This document shows, one piece after another, positions 52,961-62,086 of a DNA stretch of 64,000 nucleotides. The notes beneath the pieces were generated by a model that was not told the DNA's origin, did no database searches, and worked only from the letters and a program-made list of their open reading frames with translations. The position numbers and the translations under genes are program-made. This stretch comes from Helicobacter_D ganmani (GTDB lineage Bacteria > Campylobacterota > Campylobacteria > Campylobacterales > Helicobacteraceae), in the NCBI RefSeq assembly GCF_965138225.1, contig NZ_CBCSAX010000010.1. The stretch is one strand, 5' to 3'. Each line of letters opens with the position of its first letter. Within the stretch, counting starts at the first letter, position 1.

Positions 52961-53330
52961 GGGGCTGACTTGAATTTCGACAAGAATTAGATAGCTCTAG
53001 CTGCATGCCGACTTGTGTTATGTCGTAAAACTAGCATATAAATATAAACGCAAACAACGCAAATTACGCTCCTGCTTACGCTAAAGTTGCGTAAGTTTAA
53101 TTAGCTTTTGGAGCTGTTTTTGAACAAGGATTCTAGCGACTTTTCAAAAACATCATTTTAGCTAGATGCGCCTTGCACTACCGAATGCAAGTTTAAGTTT
53201 AGGTTGCCTTGAAGCACTATTTTTGGAAGTTTGGTGTTTTTAAGAAAGATTTAAAATCCAAATAAGCATGTATATCGGCTGTTGTTGGTCTAGTTTTTGG
53301 ACTGGGGTTTGATTCCCCACAGCTCCACCA
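52961..53330 (+). ncRNA. ssrA: Transfer-messenger RNA (tmRNA, SsrA)
   Basis: 370 bases from GGGGCTGACTTG to the encoded CCA at 53328-53330. The ends form the tRNA-Ala-like acceptor (GGGGCTG with CAGCTCCACCA) and the T-loop GGTTTGATTCC is intact. The tag reading frame is 53050-53094 and encodes ANNANYAPAYAKVA, close to the Campylobacter and Helicobacter tags that end in YAKAA, followed by TAA. It rescues stalled ribosomes together with SmpB (5418-5876). Confidence 0.97.
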
Positions 53331-53350
53331 AATCTCTTTTGCGCAAGATT

Positions 53351-53713
53351 CTATTTCTTTTTAGTCTTTTGACACCACTTTTTATAAGCTTTAGAAACTT
53401 GACTTAATTTAATACCAACAATTTCTGGAATCTCGTAAGAATGATGTTGCAAAATTAACCTACGCAAAGTTTTAAAATCCTGTTTAAACACCTTAAAACT
53501 CAACAAAATCTCTTTTTCGTGGCAAACTTCTAATAAATTTTGACTGGTTGAATGATGCCAAAAATAATGGCTTTGAATCTCTGCTTGCTGAATACAGGGA
53601 GTAAGTTTGGACTGCAAAGCAACTTCAATCAAAACTTCGGCATTTGCTGTCGTAGTCGTCGTTTGAAGCAACATTAAACAATTTTTGTGTTCTTTTTTAT
53701 TCATCTTTGACAC
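53351..53713 (-). CDS. cutA: CutA-family divalent-cation tolerance protein
   Basis: 120 residues, ferredoxin-like trimeric CutA fold. Conserved blocks: NCLMLLQTTTTTANAEVL, PCIQQAEIQSHYFW, EILLSFK and a C-terminal PEIVGIKLSQ that matches the usual YE(V/T)PEI.. motif. Met4 (53704) is an equally plausible start because the first codons overlap the upstream gene. Despite the name, CutA's role is unclear, possibly copper binding. Confidence 0.85.
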   Translation of the reverse strand: MSKMNKKEHKNCLMLLQTTTTTANAEVLIEVALQSKLTPCIQQAEIQSHYFWHHSTSQNLLEVCHEKEILLSFKVFKQDFKTLRRLILQHHSYEIPEIVGIKLSQVSKAYKKWCQKTKKK

Positions 53714-53975
53714 CCATTCTCTTTTTTTTCTCCTCTAAGGATTTTTTCTTTTCCTCCTTGCGCATTCGCTCCAAATTCATCTGACGTTCTCTAGAACGTT
53801 TAAATTTCTCCAAATATTCCTGTCGCTCTGTCGGACTTTGGTAAGCAATAGGACGAATAAAAAAAATAACCAACATTAACACAAAAAAGAAAATTGCAAC
53901 CTCTTGATTGGAAGTTAATTTATACCAAATCATCGCAATGCCAAGAGAAATAATAACTTTTAGCGCAATAATCAT
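53697..53975 (-). CDS. Small membrane protein with basic coiled tail
   Basis: 92 residues. Two membrane helices (about 2-18 and 24-44), then a strongly charged Arg/Lys/Glu helix to the end. No family recognised. It sits between the 274-residue gene and cutA, overlapping the latter by 17 bases if cutA starts at its first Met. Probably cotranscribed with its neighbours. Confidence 0.6.
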   Translation of the reverse strand: MIIALKVIISLGIAMIWYKLTSNQEVAIFFFVLMLVIFFIRPIAYQSPTERQEYLEKFKRSRERQMNLERMRKEEKKKSLEEKKKRMGVKDE

Positions 53976-53983
53976 TGTTTTTC

Positions 53984-54808
53984 TTAGAGCATTCTAGGTA
54001 GAATCTTATGTTCTTTAAACTGCAAAGCATTACAAGATGCTGTTTCCTCAAAAAGAGCCAAAATCACTTGAGGTATAAAAAGCAATGGAATCTCTAAATC
54101 ATCACGACCGCTTGCGATTTTCAACTCTACCGCATTTTGGTCCATTAATTCAAAATTGCCAATATTTGGCGTCAAAATAAAATCTACGCCGCTATCTACC
54201 ATTTCATAATAATCCGCTGCACCCATTTTGTAAGCCAATACTTGATTAACTTGCATCAAATACGCATAGCTCTCTTTAAAAAATGGCATGATCTTTAACC
54301 CCGTAATCTCCTCTAAACCTACAATGATTTGGGATTCTATTGCCCAAGTTTCAAGCTCCCTATCCAATATCAAAGCGCATTTAAATCCCTGCCAACATTT
54401 GGATTTTAGATGTGAATCTTTAAGTGCGTTTAGCATAATTTCTGGAGCAAAAACAAAGCAATTTTCCAAGCTTAAAATATCAATTTCTACACCACATTCT
54501 TTGATAAGAGATTCCCTTAATTCTGTTTCCTCATAAAGGGCTTTTAAAAATCTCTTAATCTCTAGTAGGCTTTGAGAATCGCAGAGAAGTATTTTGTGAT
54601 TCGTTTCTTGAGCCTCCAAAAGCAAAAGAAATAGTTTTTGATAATATTTCACCCTCTCAATAAAAGGCAAAAATTTGCCCTCTAGCGCGAGAGTTTGAGT
54701 TTTTTCAATAGGAATTTGTAGCTTCTCTAAAAGCACTTTGAAATTTGACATCAAAAGATGAGAGGATTTTGGATATAAATTATTATGCAATAAAATAAAA
54801 GATTCCAT
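53984..54808 (-). CDS. HdrB/MfrE-like protein lacking iron-sulfur ligands
   Basis: 274 residues. The C-terminal third, VDFILTPNIGNFELMDQN followed by IPLLFIPQVILALF, follows the pattern of the second CCG domain of HdrB/SdhE-type subunits (ADLIVTPCPLCxxNLD...LPQLL), but every cluster cysteine is replaced (TPN-IGN). The first half also has no CCG motif. It lies directly downstream of the DUF5644 gene with 9 bases between. It may be a degenerate paralogue of the epsilonproteobacterial 8-methylmenaquinol:fumarate reductase subunit E, with a non-redox role. I judge this by pattern, not by alignment. Confidence 0.55.
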   Translation of the reverse strand: MESFILLHNNLYPKSSHLLMSNFKVLLEKLQIPIEKTQTLALEGKFLPFIERVKYYQKLFLLLLEAQETNHKILLCDSQSLLEIKRFLKALYEETELRESLIKECGVEIDILSLENCFVFAPEIMLNALKDSHLKSKCWQGFKCALILDRELETWAIESQIIVGLEEITGLKIMPFFKESYAYLMQVNQVLAYKMGAADYYEMVDSGVDFILTPNIGNFELMDQNAVELKIASGRDDLEIPLLFIPQVILALFEETASCNALQFKEHKILPRML

Positions 54809-54817
54809 TTATTTTCC

Positions 54818-55570
54818 TTAAAAATTAACTTTTTTGAGCAATTTTGCTTTAAAAGACTGAATCTTTGAGAGTTCGCTTCTTTCAAAGACGATTTGCTTTA
54901 ACTCATTAATACACGCGTCAAACTTAGGATTTTGGGGAAAAAGATAAGTTTGCAAACTTTGCGCATTGAAGATTCCATTTTCCAATCCGCAAATCGTTTC
55001 CAAAACTTCTAAAGTTTTATGTTTGGCATATAAGGAGGCTACCAAAATAAAATATGCCTCCCCTAAATATTCTGGATTCTCAACACTTAAGGGCGTAGCA
55101 TAGGCAAAAGGCAAAAAAGAAAGCAAAAAAGCATCTTTGATGGTCTGCGTCTCTATATCCAATGCTTTCAATCCCTTAAACTCCACATCTTTAAGAATGC
55201 TTTGCACTTCTTCTTGCGCCAACTCATCTAGCCCAACTTGCTTGAGCAATTCTAACTTTTGCAAAAATGGCTGAACATCAATAATTAAATCTTTCAAAGC
55301 CAAATGCGGATTTAGTGGCTCTATCCTCCATTCTAATCCAAATCTTTTAATCAAATCCTCTATCTTAAGACCAAAATCAAACACCACCACACCATTAATC
55401 TTAAATCCATACGCATTATAACCATACTCTAACACATTTTCTTGGACAATAGCTAGCAAATCCAATAATGACTTTTGTCCATTAATTTTCACTATCAATT
55501 TTGCAAAATAAGGCAGATAATCCGTCTTAACATCAAAACGGAACAATTCTAAATTAATTTTCTTATCCAT
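54818..55570 (-). CDS. DUF5644-like, SdhB/MfrB-like protein without iron-sulfur cysteines
   Basis: 250 residues from the ATG at 55570, preceded by GGGAG; an upstream Met at 55588 has no ribosome site. The N-terminus INLELFRFD, then SLLDLLAIVQEN, GFKINGVVVFDFGLKIEDL and IEPLNPHLALKDLIIDVQPF track the succinate dehydrogenase/fumarate reductase iron-sulfur subunit, including the strand and helix order, yet the cysteines for the 2Fe-2S cluster and the C-terminal cluster domain are absent. A second half of helices (140-250) has no match I know. It pairs with the HdrB-like gene downstream, mirroring the order of MfrB and MfrE. Function unknown. Confidence 0.6.
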   Translation of the reverse strand: MDKKINLELFRFDVKTDYLPYFAKLIVKINGQKSLLDLLAIVQENVLEYGYNAYGFKINGVVVFDFGLKIEDLIKRFGLEWRIEPLNPHLALKDLIIDVQPFLQKLELLKQVGLDELAQEEVQSILKDVEFKGLKALDIETQTIKDAFLLSFLPFAYATPLSVENPEYLGEAYFILVASLYAKHKTLEVLETICGLENGIFNAQSLQTYLFPQNPKFDACINELKQIVFERSELSKIQSFKAKLLKKVNF

Positions 55571-55609
55571 ATTTTCTCCCATAAACACTAAACTTTAAAG
55601 TATAGCAAA

Positions 55610-56083
55610 TTATTTTTTAAACCTTTTGTTTTTTGGATTTGCTAAAAGTGCTTTCATAGAACTATGAATCCCCTCCTCTTCTCCGTTTTTTGTCTGCTCT
55701 AACTCTGCAAATGTCGCAAAAAGATTTACAAACACGCAAAAATCTGCACGCAAATCCTCATCATTGGGCAATAAAATCTGCACGATAGAATCCAAAGGTG
55801 TTGTTACAAAACTGCCCAAATTCTCTTCACCAAACCCTGCTTCAAAATAAAGATTCTTTGAATCTAGTTCCAAGCTTTCAAAAGTATAACCGGCTAAAAT
55901 AAACACCGTCAAATCACTAAAAGAACCACGAATAGAATCCGGTAATTCTGGCTCAAACTTGACGCGACGCACATTACATACAATAGAAAAATTCACTTTT
56001 TTTTGGATTAAATATTCCAAAACCTCATAACAATGTTTTCTTAATAATTCTTTTATTTTCTTATCTTTTAGCAAAAACTCCAT
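55610..56083 (-). CDS. Conserved epsilonproteobacterial hypothetical protein
   Basis: 157 residues with no signal peptide or membrane helix. A mixed alpha/beta pattern: NFSIVCNVRRVKFEPELPDSI near 31-51, FVTTPLDSIVQILLPNDEDL near 93-113, and a basic tail ending NPKNKRFKK. No family recognised. Ten bases after pepF and 22 before the DUF5644 gene (from its upstream Met), so part of the same transcription unit. Function unknown. Confidence 0.65.
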   Translation of the reverse strand: MEFLLKDKKIKELLRKHCYEVLEYLIQKKVNFSIVCNVRRVKFEPELPDSIRGSFSDLTVFILAGYTFESLELDSKNLYFEAGFGEENLGSFVTTPLDSIVQILLPNDEDLRADFCVFVNLFATFAELEQTKNGEEEGIHSSMKALLANPKNKRFKK

Positions 56084-56092
56084 AATCCCTCC

Positions 56093-57829
56093 TTACAAAA
56101 TCTCCCTTAAACCCTTTAATAGCAGTTTCACTTCATTCATACCAATCTGCCAAAAATCATTGCTTTCAATATCTAAGCCAAAAATCCCCACCAACTCTTT
56201 GGGAGATTTACTGCCTCCAAGACTCAAAAACTCTTCATATTTTGAGACAAAATCTATGGGATTCAACCGATAAACTCCAAAAAGTGCAAAAACCAAAAGT
56301 TGCCCATAACTATATGCATAACAATAAAAAGGAGTATGAATAAAATGCGGAATATAAGACCACCACAAGCGATAATTTGGTGTCAAAACCACACTTTTAC
56401 CAAACATTTTTTGATTTTCTTCTTGCCAAAGTGCGCAAAACTCTTCCTTGTCTAGCTCTCCTTCTTTACTATGTACCAAACGTTCAAAATTTGTAAAAAC
56501 ATTTTGGCGAAAAAGAGTTGCAAACACATCTTCTAACTTACCCGCATACAATTCAATTTTTTGCTCTGGATTCAGATTCTTTTTCATTTTTTCAAAAAGC
56601 AACATTTCGGCAAATACGGAAGCAGTTTCCGCCGTAGTTAAAGGCGTATCTGCATTAAGATAACCCACTTGATAAGATAAAGTTTGATGAATCGTATGAC
56701 CTAGCTCGTGTGCCATTGTAAAGACATCTCGCCTGCGATTTGTATGATTCAACATTAAATAAGGATGAACACTCGGCACACAACTATGACTAAAAGCCCC
56801 ACCGCGCTTGTTTTCTCTTGGGTGAGAATCCACCCAACCTTCCTCAAAAGCACGCATTGCGATTCTATGGAATCGGGGAGAAAATTCTTTGAAAGCCTCC
56901 AATACGATTGCTTTAGATTCTTGATAGGTAAATTCTACATCTTCGCCACAAGAAATCGGCGCATATCTATCATAATCATAAAGCGTTTCTAATCCTAAAA
57001 TCTTAGCTTTTAACGTGTAATATTCCTCTACAATGCTTACATTTTCATTGATGGTTTTCACCATAGAATCCACGCTTTTTTGTGTCGTTTGATTATCCAA
57101 ATGACGTGATTCCTCCAAGTTTGTATAATTTCTTAACTCGGTGGTAATTTTTAAATCCTTGCGCACAATATTATAAATATAAGTCAATAAATCAAGATTC
57201 TTTTTTAAGCCCTCACTCAAGGATTCTTGCGCCCTCTTGCGCACTTCTCTTTCTTTATCATATAATAAACTCAAAACCTCTTCTTCACCCACCTCTTTTG
57301 TGTTTCCATCCAAAGTAATTCCAAAACGCAAACGACTTAAATGCTCATCAAACAAACGTTTAAAGCTATCCACACTTACAGGCTGCGTTTTTAGCAAAAT
57401 TTTCTCTTCCTTTAAACTCAACTGATGTTTAGAATTCTTACTCAAAAGCTCCAAATAATAAGCATATTCTTTTGAGTTTTGGATAAATTCTTGCTGCTTT
57501 TTTACCTCAAGCGCATTAAACTCTAAATCAAAAAACAAAAGTGATTCTTGTGCAGCATTTACCCGCATTTCACAATCCGCATAAAATGCACCCTCTTTGG
57601 TATTGGAAGCAAAACGCAAAAAAGCATAAGTCATAATGCGCGAAAGACTCTCACAAATACTTTCGTATGTTTTCATTGCCTCATAAAACGCTTCTGGGGT
57701 TAATTCAAAAAGTTTGTCCTTATAAAGTTTCTCAAATGTTTTTGCGCGCTCTATGCCCTTTTTTATCGCTTCTTGCAGAGATTTCTCTTCGCCAAAAAGT
57801 GGCTTGAGATTCCATAAATTTTTATCCAT
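56093..57829 (-). CDS. pepF: Oligoendopeptidase F (M3 metallopeptidase)
   Basis: 578 residues. Zinc site HELGH at 374-378 with the third ligand Glu401 in TTAETASVFAE, as in M3B peptidases. N-terminal helical PepF domain (100-230). Cytosolic, degrades 6- to 20-residue peptides. Ten bases before the 157-residue gene. An ATG with no strong upstream motif is at 57829. Length is typical. Confidence 0.95.
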   Translation of the reverse strand: MDKNLWNLKPLFGEEKSLQEAIKKGIERAKTFEKLYKDKLFELTPEAFYEAMKTYESICESLSRIMTYAFLRFASNTKEGAFYADCEMRVNAAQESLLFFDLEFNALEVKKQQEFIQNSKEYAYYLELLSKNSKHQLSLKEEKILLKTQPVSVDSFKRLFDEHLSRLRFGITLDGNTKEVGEEEVLSLLYDKEREVRKRAQESLSEGLKKNLDLLTYIYNIVRKDLKITTELRNYTNLEESRHLDNQTTQKSVDSMVKTINENVSIVEEYYTLKAKILGLETLYDYDRYAPISCGEDVEFTYQESKAIVLEAFKEFSPRFHRIAMRAFEEGWVDSHPRENKRGGAFSHSCVPSVHPYLMLNHTNRRRDVFTMAHELGHTIHQTLSYQVGYLNADTPLTTAETASVFAEMLLFEKMKKNLNPEQKIELYAGKLEDVFATLFRQNVFTNFERLVHSKEGELDKEEFCALWQEENQKMFGKSVVLTPNYRLWWSYIPHFIHTPFYCYAYSYGQLLVFALFGVYRLNPIDFVSKYEEFLSLGGSKSPKELVGIFGLDIESNDFWQIGMNEVKLLLKGLREIL

Positions 57830-57934
57830 TTATCTTGCCTTATCACCTCAATTAGAAGATGATATTCTACAATAATCCTATTAAATTTGTTGATTTTAAA
57901 TCAAAGATTTTTAAAAATTTTAATACCAAATTAA

Positions 57935-58029
57935 TAGATTGCTTCAGCATTTCATTCCTCACAAGAACGTAGCAGTGAATACTTTAAGATTTTACCTTAC
58001 GGGATTTCGTAAAAAATCATAGCAATCTA
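57935..58029. repeat. Dispersed palindromic repeat with 9-bp inverted ends
   Basis: Starts TAGATTGCT and ends AGCAATCTA, a perfect 9-bp inverted repeat about 95 bases apart, with an internal TTACG-GGATTT-CGTAA hairpin (57997-58012). The sequence resembles the widespread small non-autonomous repeats whose ends read TAGATTGCTTCGC. Related ends occur at 60312 and 63896. It lies between pepF and the glycosyltransferase gene. Confidence 0.6.
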
Positions 58030-58062
58030 CAATCTTGCAAAAATAGAATCCTCACACCACCT

Positions 58063-60140
58063 TTAACCCACAGACTTTAGCCACAAAGGCTTTGAGCAAA
58101 TAAAGCAATTGCCCCCCCCCCCCGCACGATTCGCAGCAATCAAACCTTCGCCTAGTTTATAAGAAGTGTAGTTTTTGATTTGGATTGCTTCCTTATAGTC
58201 TGCATAAGATTCTAGAGGAGGAAGTTTTAGTTTTGGATTCTTTTTGATTCTTTCTTGATATTGTTGCTGTTCTATTCTGTGGGATTCTTTNAATATAGCT
58301 TAGAACATAAGGTAAGCGTATCATTCCCCATAAGCTTTTGGAGTTTAGAATCATTGCATTGCCTAATTTGTAGGCTAAATGGGATTGGAAGCGTAGAGTT
58401 GCGCCTGTTAGGCTACTTTGCTGAATTGGGTTTTGTTGGGGTATAGATTTTATAAGCGAGAGATAATGTCCCTTGAAGGTAGTATTTTTGGAATCTACAC
58501 TCTGTGCTCTCCACGCAAACTCAATCCCAAAAAGCTTGGAAGCCAAGAGATTCAAATACACACTTGTCTTTTGCAAAGACAAAAATTTCTCATACTGCTT
58601 CAATGCAAAGCGTGCAATAAAATTACGACCCAAAAAGCCATCAAAAGCCCCTCTTGTAAAGATTGTATTTACATCAAACTTCTCAAAGAGCCATTTTGCC
58701 TTTGCCTCCGCCTTTGCTTCCTTATCTAAAGCAAGCAAAATCATTGCCTCAAAAAAATGATAGGTTGCAACTTTGTCATTATAAACAATTGCTTCTTTCA
58801 CAATTCTAAGCAGGGATTCCAAATCTTGCGGGAAAAGTTCCAAATGCAATGCAGCAAGCAACATTCTGCTATAAGAATTTTGCAAAGGCTTAAATAGAAT
58901 CTTATTGGCATTTTTCTTTAGGATTCTATACTGCTCCTCTTTGCTAAAGATTTTTGACCAGCTTTGGGGTTCGCGTCCCAAACCTATGAGGCTTGCAAGC
59001 CTTGCAAAACCACTTCCACCATTGGTGTAGATTTCGCAAGAATGAGACATTAAAACAATCTCTTGGAGTGCGATTTGCGTCTCATTCTCCAAGTTTTTGC
59101 CTAGAAACTCCTTAGAATTATAAATGTGGGGATAATTCCTCCCATAATACTCTACCAAAGCCTCTATTTCCTGACTATCCTCGCCAAAAAGCAAAATAGC
59201 TTGAGATTTTTGTATTGCTTGCTCTATCAGCTCCATAGCGATTTCTGCGGGCGTGTATTTGTAAAACCAAAACGCGCCACAAGGATTATACACAATATCT
59301 CCGCTTCGTATATGTATAGAGAGATACTCCCTGCCTATCTTGCTTTTGAGATTCTCTGCATTTTGTGCTGCCTCTTGCAAGAGGACTTGGATTTTTTCAC
59401 TAAAGGCAATCTTTCGCCAAAAACTTGGATAATCTTTTGCGTAATCCTTTGGTAATCCCTCATAATTTAATTCACCATGATAAAAATAATGCCCCCAAGA
59501 GCGTTGATAGGGCTTTACTAAAAAGTCGTCTAAAGATTTTGCACCCGGCTTTGTCCCATAAATGTCATTATTGGGAATCTTTCCTGCATACACATAACTT
59601 TGGATAAAATCGGGGGCAAAAATCTCCTCCGCACTTTCAATATTCATCACATTGATTCCGGTTTGATTGAAGTTTGAGCCTTTTCTGTATCGCCACAATG
59701 TCCCCCATTTAATCCTGTGTATTTTGCCATAGCCATACAATTTAGAATCGCAATCATTCTATCGCCCCACCCCGCTTGTGTAGGACTTATAAATAATCCC
59801 GAATATTTACGAATAAAAACCTTAAAATCTAATGGTATCGGCTGGTGGGATATTTTTATATAACGCGCATTAAGGGCTTGATAAATCGGAATCTCCAAGA
59901 AATCGGATATTTCTATGCTATCTAATAATTCGCCACCTAACTTTTCCCAAACCTTACCATCACAAGAAGTTTCTACGCTTAAAAATTCTTTGTTTTTGGC
60001 TGCTAGAGCTAAAGAATCTTTGGCATAAAAATCCTAAGAGATTCTATTGAGTATTCTTGCTGCAAATCCATAAATAACACATTTTCTTGCGATTCTATTG
60101 CTTGACTTACTTCCGATAAATCCTCGTCTTTCCATACCAT
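58063..60140 (-). pseudogene. HxRxGD-type glycosyltransferase gene, broken in this assembly and phase-variable
   Basis: ATG at 60140 after AAGGAATAAAA. Reading gives MVWKDEDLSEVSQ...; the frame breaks at about 60030 (GG where GGG restores it) and again at 59702-59706 (G5 where G6 restores it: TGLNGG/TLWRYRKG). The rest contains SIHIRSGDIV and TNGGSGFARLASLIGLG, typical of fucosyltransferase-like enzymes, then helical repeats and HLAYKLGNAMI and YTSYKLGEGLI blocks. Removing the N at 58291 joins the frame (SYIKESHRI). A run of 12 G (58112-58123, minus strand) lies near the 3' end; G12 stops at 58063. Sugar acceptor unknown. Indels in G runs and an N suggest sequencing error or real phase-off copies. 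Confidence 0.65.
58112..58123. repeat. C12 (coding-strand G12) homopolymer
   Basis: Inside the 3' part of the glycosyltransferase gene. G11, G12 and G13 give stops at 58077, 58063 and 58052 and different C-terminal residues. Long G/C runs are the usual phase-variation device in Helicobacter and Campylobacter surface genes. Confidence 0.85.
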
Positions 60141-60210
60141 TTTTATTCCTTGTTTATATTTATTTGTACTCAAAGGGTATATTGTATAGTTTTTTAAAAG
60201 CTATTACAAT

Positions 60211-60232
60211 NNNNNNNNNNCTCCCCCCCCCC
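60211..60232. other. Assembly gap (ten N) followed by C10 tract
   Basis: Ten N at 60211-60220, then CT and ten C (60223-60232). A poly-C next to a gap means a second phase-variable sequence or a mis-joined copy of the first is probably lost here. The true spacing is unknown, so a gene may be missing. Confidence 0.85.
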
Positions 60233-60299
60233 GCAGAATCCGAGCTTAGATAAACATAAAATACCAAAAACTTAAAAAAAAATGCGATAAATTAAAATG

Positions 60300-60400
60300 A
60301 GATTCTATGTTGTAGATTGTTTCGCTATCTTTGCGTTAATTAAAATATGAAGAAATTTGTGTCTTAAAGGAGGATTTGCAATGACGCAAAGGCTTATCAT
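60300..60400. repeat. Degenerate dispersed repeat downstream of groEL
   Basis: GTAGATTGTTTCGC near 60312 and GATTTGCAATGACGC near 60373 resemble the two ends of the element at 57935-58029. An AAAGGAGG followed by ATG here looks like a ribosome site, but the frame runs into antisense groEL and is not believed. Confidence 0.4.
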
Positions 60401-60417
60401 TGCAAAAGGGGACGAAA

Positions 60418-62058
60418 TTACATCATTCCGCCCATACCTCCCATTCCGCCCATACCACTCATATCTGGCATTGCAGGTTTATCCTCTTTGATTTCATGCA
60501 CTGTGGCTTCCGTTGTAAGCAATAAGCTAGAAACAGAAACTGCATTTTGAAGCGCGATTCTTGCAACTTTTAGCGGGTCAATGATTCCTGCTTCAAACAT
60601 ATCCACATAAGTACCATTAGAAGCGTCAAAGCCGTGATTTACATTAGAATCTTTTTCTACATTATTCACCACGACACCATCATCAAAGCCTGCGTTGGTT
60701 GCGATTTGTTTAATCGGAGCAGAAATTGCGCGTTTAATGATTTCATAGCCAATTTTTTCATCACCCTCTAACTTTAGGCTAACTTTCGCTGCTGCGCGCA
60801 CAAGTGCCGCACCACCACCGATAATAATACCCTCTTCAACCGCTGCTTTTGTTGCACTTAACGCATCATCAACGCGGTCTTTTTTCTCTTTCATTTCTAC
60901 TTCGCTTGCCGCACCTACTTTAATCACAGCTACACCGCCGCTAAGTTTTGCAAGTCTTTCTTGCAATTTTTCCCTATCATAATCACTTGTAGTGCTTTGG
61001 ATTTGTGTTTTAATCTGTGCGATTCTAGCATTAACGGCATCTTTTTGACCTGCACCATCTACAATTGTTGTATTGTCTTTATCAATCACTATTCTAGCCG
61101 CTTGCCCCAAATCTGCAATTGTCGCAGCTTCTAGTGTTTTACCCAATTCTTCGCTAATCACTTCGCCACCTGTTAAAGTTGCAATATCTTTTAGCATTTC
61201 TTTTCTTCTATCACCAAATCCGGGAGCTTTGACTGCAGCAACATTCAATACGCCACGTAATTTATTCACAACTAAAGTTGTCAAAGCTTCTCCCTCAATG
61301 TCTTCTGCGATAATCAAAAGTGGCTTACCGCTTTTCATTGTAGATTCTAAAAGTGGCAAAATGTCTTTCATAGAAGTAATTTTTTTGTCTGTCAGCAAAA
61401 TATAGGGCTGCTCTAACTCTGCTTCCATTTTGTCGCTATTGGTTACAAAATAAGGGCTAAGGTAACCTCTATCAAACTGCATACCCTCAACCACGCTTAG
61501 TTCATCGTTGATTCCTTTTGCTTCTTCTACGGTAATAACGCCATCTTTACCAACTTTTTCCATAGCTTCCGCAATGAGTTCGCCTACTTTGGAATCAGAA
61601 TTTGCAGAGATTGTTGCTACTTGTGCGATTTCTTTTTTACCCGCAACAGGTTTAGCAATTTTCTTAAGCTCTTCTGTGATTGCCTCTGCTGCTTTATCCA
61701 TTCCACGCTTTACTTGCACAGGATTCGCACCTGCAGTAATATTTCTCAAACCCTCTTTGAAAATGCTATATGCTAAAACCGTTGCCGTAGTCGTACCATC
61801 ACCTGCTGCGTCTGCGGTTTTACTTGCGACTTCTTTTACAAGTTGCGCTCCCATATTTGCAATAGGGTCTGCTAATTCAATTTCTTTTGCTACTGAAACG
61901 CCGTCTTTTGTAATACTTGGCGCACCAAAGCTTTTTTGAATCAACACATTGCGTCCTCTTGGTCCCATTGTTACTTTTACAGCGTCATTTAGCTGTTTTA
62001 CACCCTCATATAATCTATTTCTTGCATTGTCTGAAAAATTAATTTCTTTACTTGCCAT
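60418..62058 (-). CDS. groEL: 60-kDa chaperonin GroEL
   Basis: 546 residues. ATP-driven folding chamber with GroES. ATP motif GDGTTTATVLAY and the methionine-glycine tail ending GGMGGMGGMM are present; length is standard. It follows groES by 28 bases. No frameshift. Confidence 0.99.
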   Translation of the reverse strand: MASKEINFSDNARNRLYEGVKQLNDAVKVTMGPRGRNVLIQKSFGAPSITKDGVSVAKEIELADPIANMGAQLVKEVASKTADAAGDGTTTATVLAYSIFKEGLRNITAGANPVQVKRGMDKAAEAITEELKKIAKPVAGKKEIAQVATISANSDSKVGELIAEAMEKVGKDGVITVEEAKGINDELSVVEGMQFDRGYLSPYFVTNSDKMEAELEQPYILLTDKKITSMKDILPLLESTMKSGKPLLIIAEDIEGEALTTLVVNKLRGVLNVAAVKAPGFGDRRKEMLKDIATLTGGEVISEELGKTLEAATIADLGQAARIVIDKDNTTIVDGAGQKDAVNARIAQIKTQIQSTTSDYDREKLQERLAKLSGGVAVIKVGAASEVEMKEKKDRVDDALSATKAAVEEGIIIGGGAALVRAAAKVSLKLEGDEKIGYEIIKRAISAPIKQIATNAGFDDGVVVNNVEKDSNVNHGFDASNGTYVDMFEAGIIDPLKVARIALQNAVSVSSLLLTTEATVHEIKEDKPAMPDMSGMGGMGGMGGMM

Positions 62059-62086
62059 TTTTATCTCCTTAATTATATATTTTCTT

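Noticed and set aside
53697..54808. Functional heterodisulfide-reductase-type redox subunit at 53984
   Set aside because: The cluster-binding cysteine motifs are absent, so a redox role is not supported.
59647..59898. Separate 83-residue gene upstream of the glycosyltransferase frame
   Set aside because: Its residues join the downstream frame after one added G, so it is part of the same broken gene.
60367..60420. AAAGGAGG followed by ATG, seemingly a small gene on the plus strand before groEL
   Set aside because: The frame runs straight into antisense groEL codons and lies in a degenerate dispersed repeat; coincidence is more likely.
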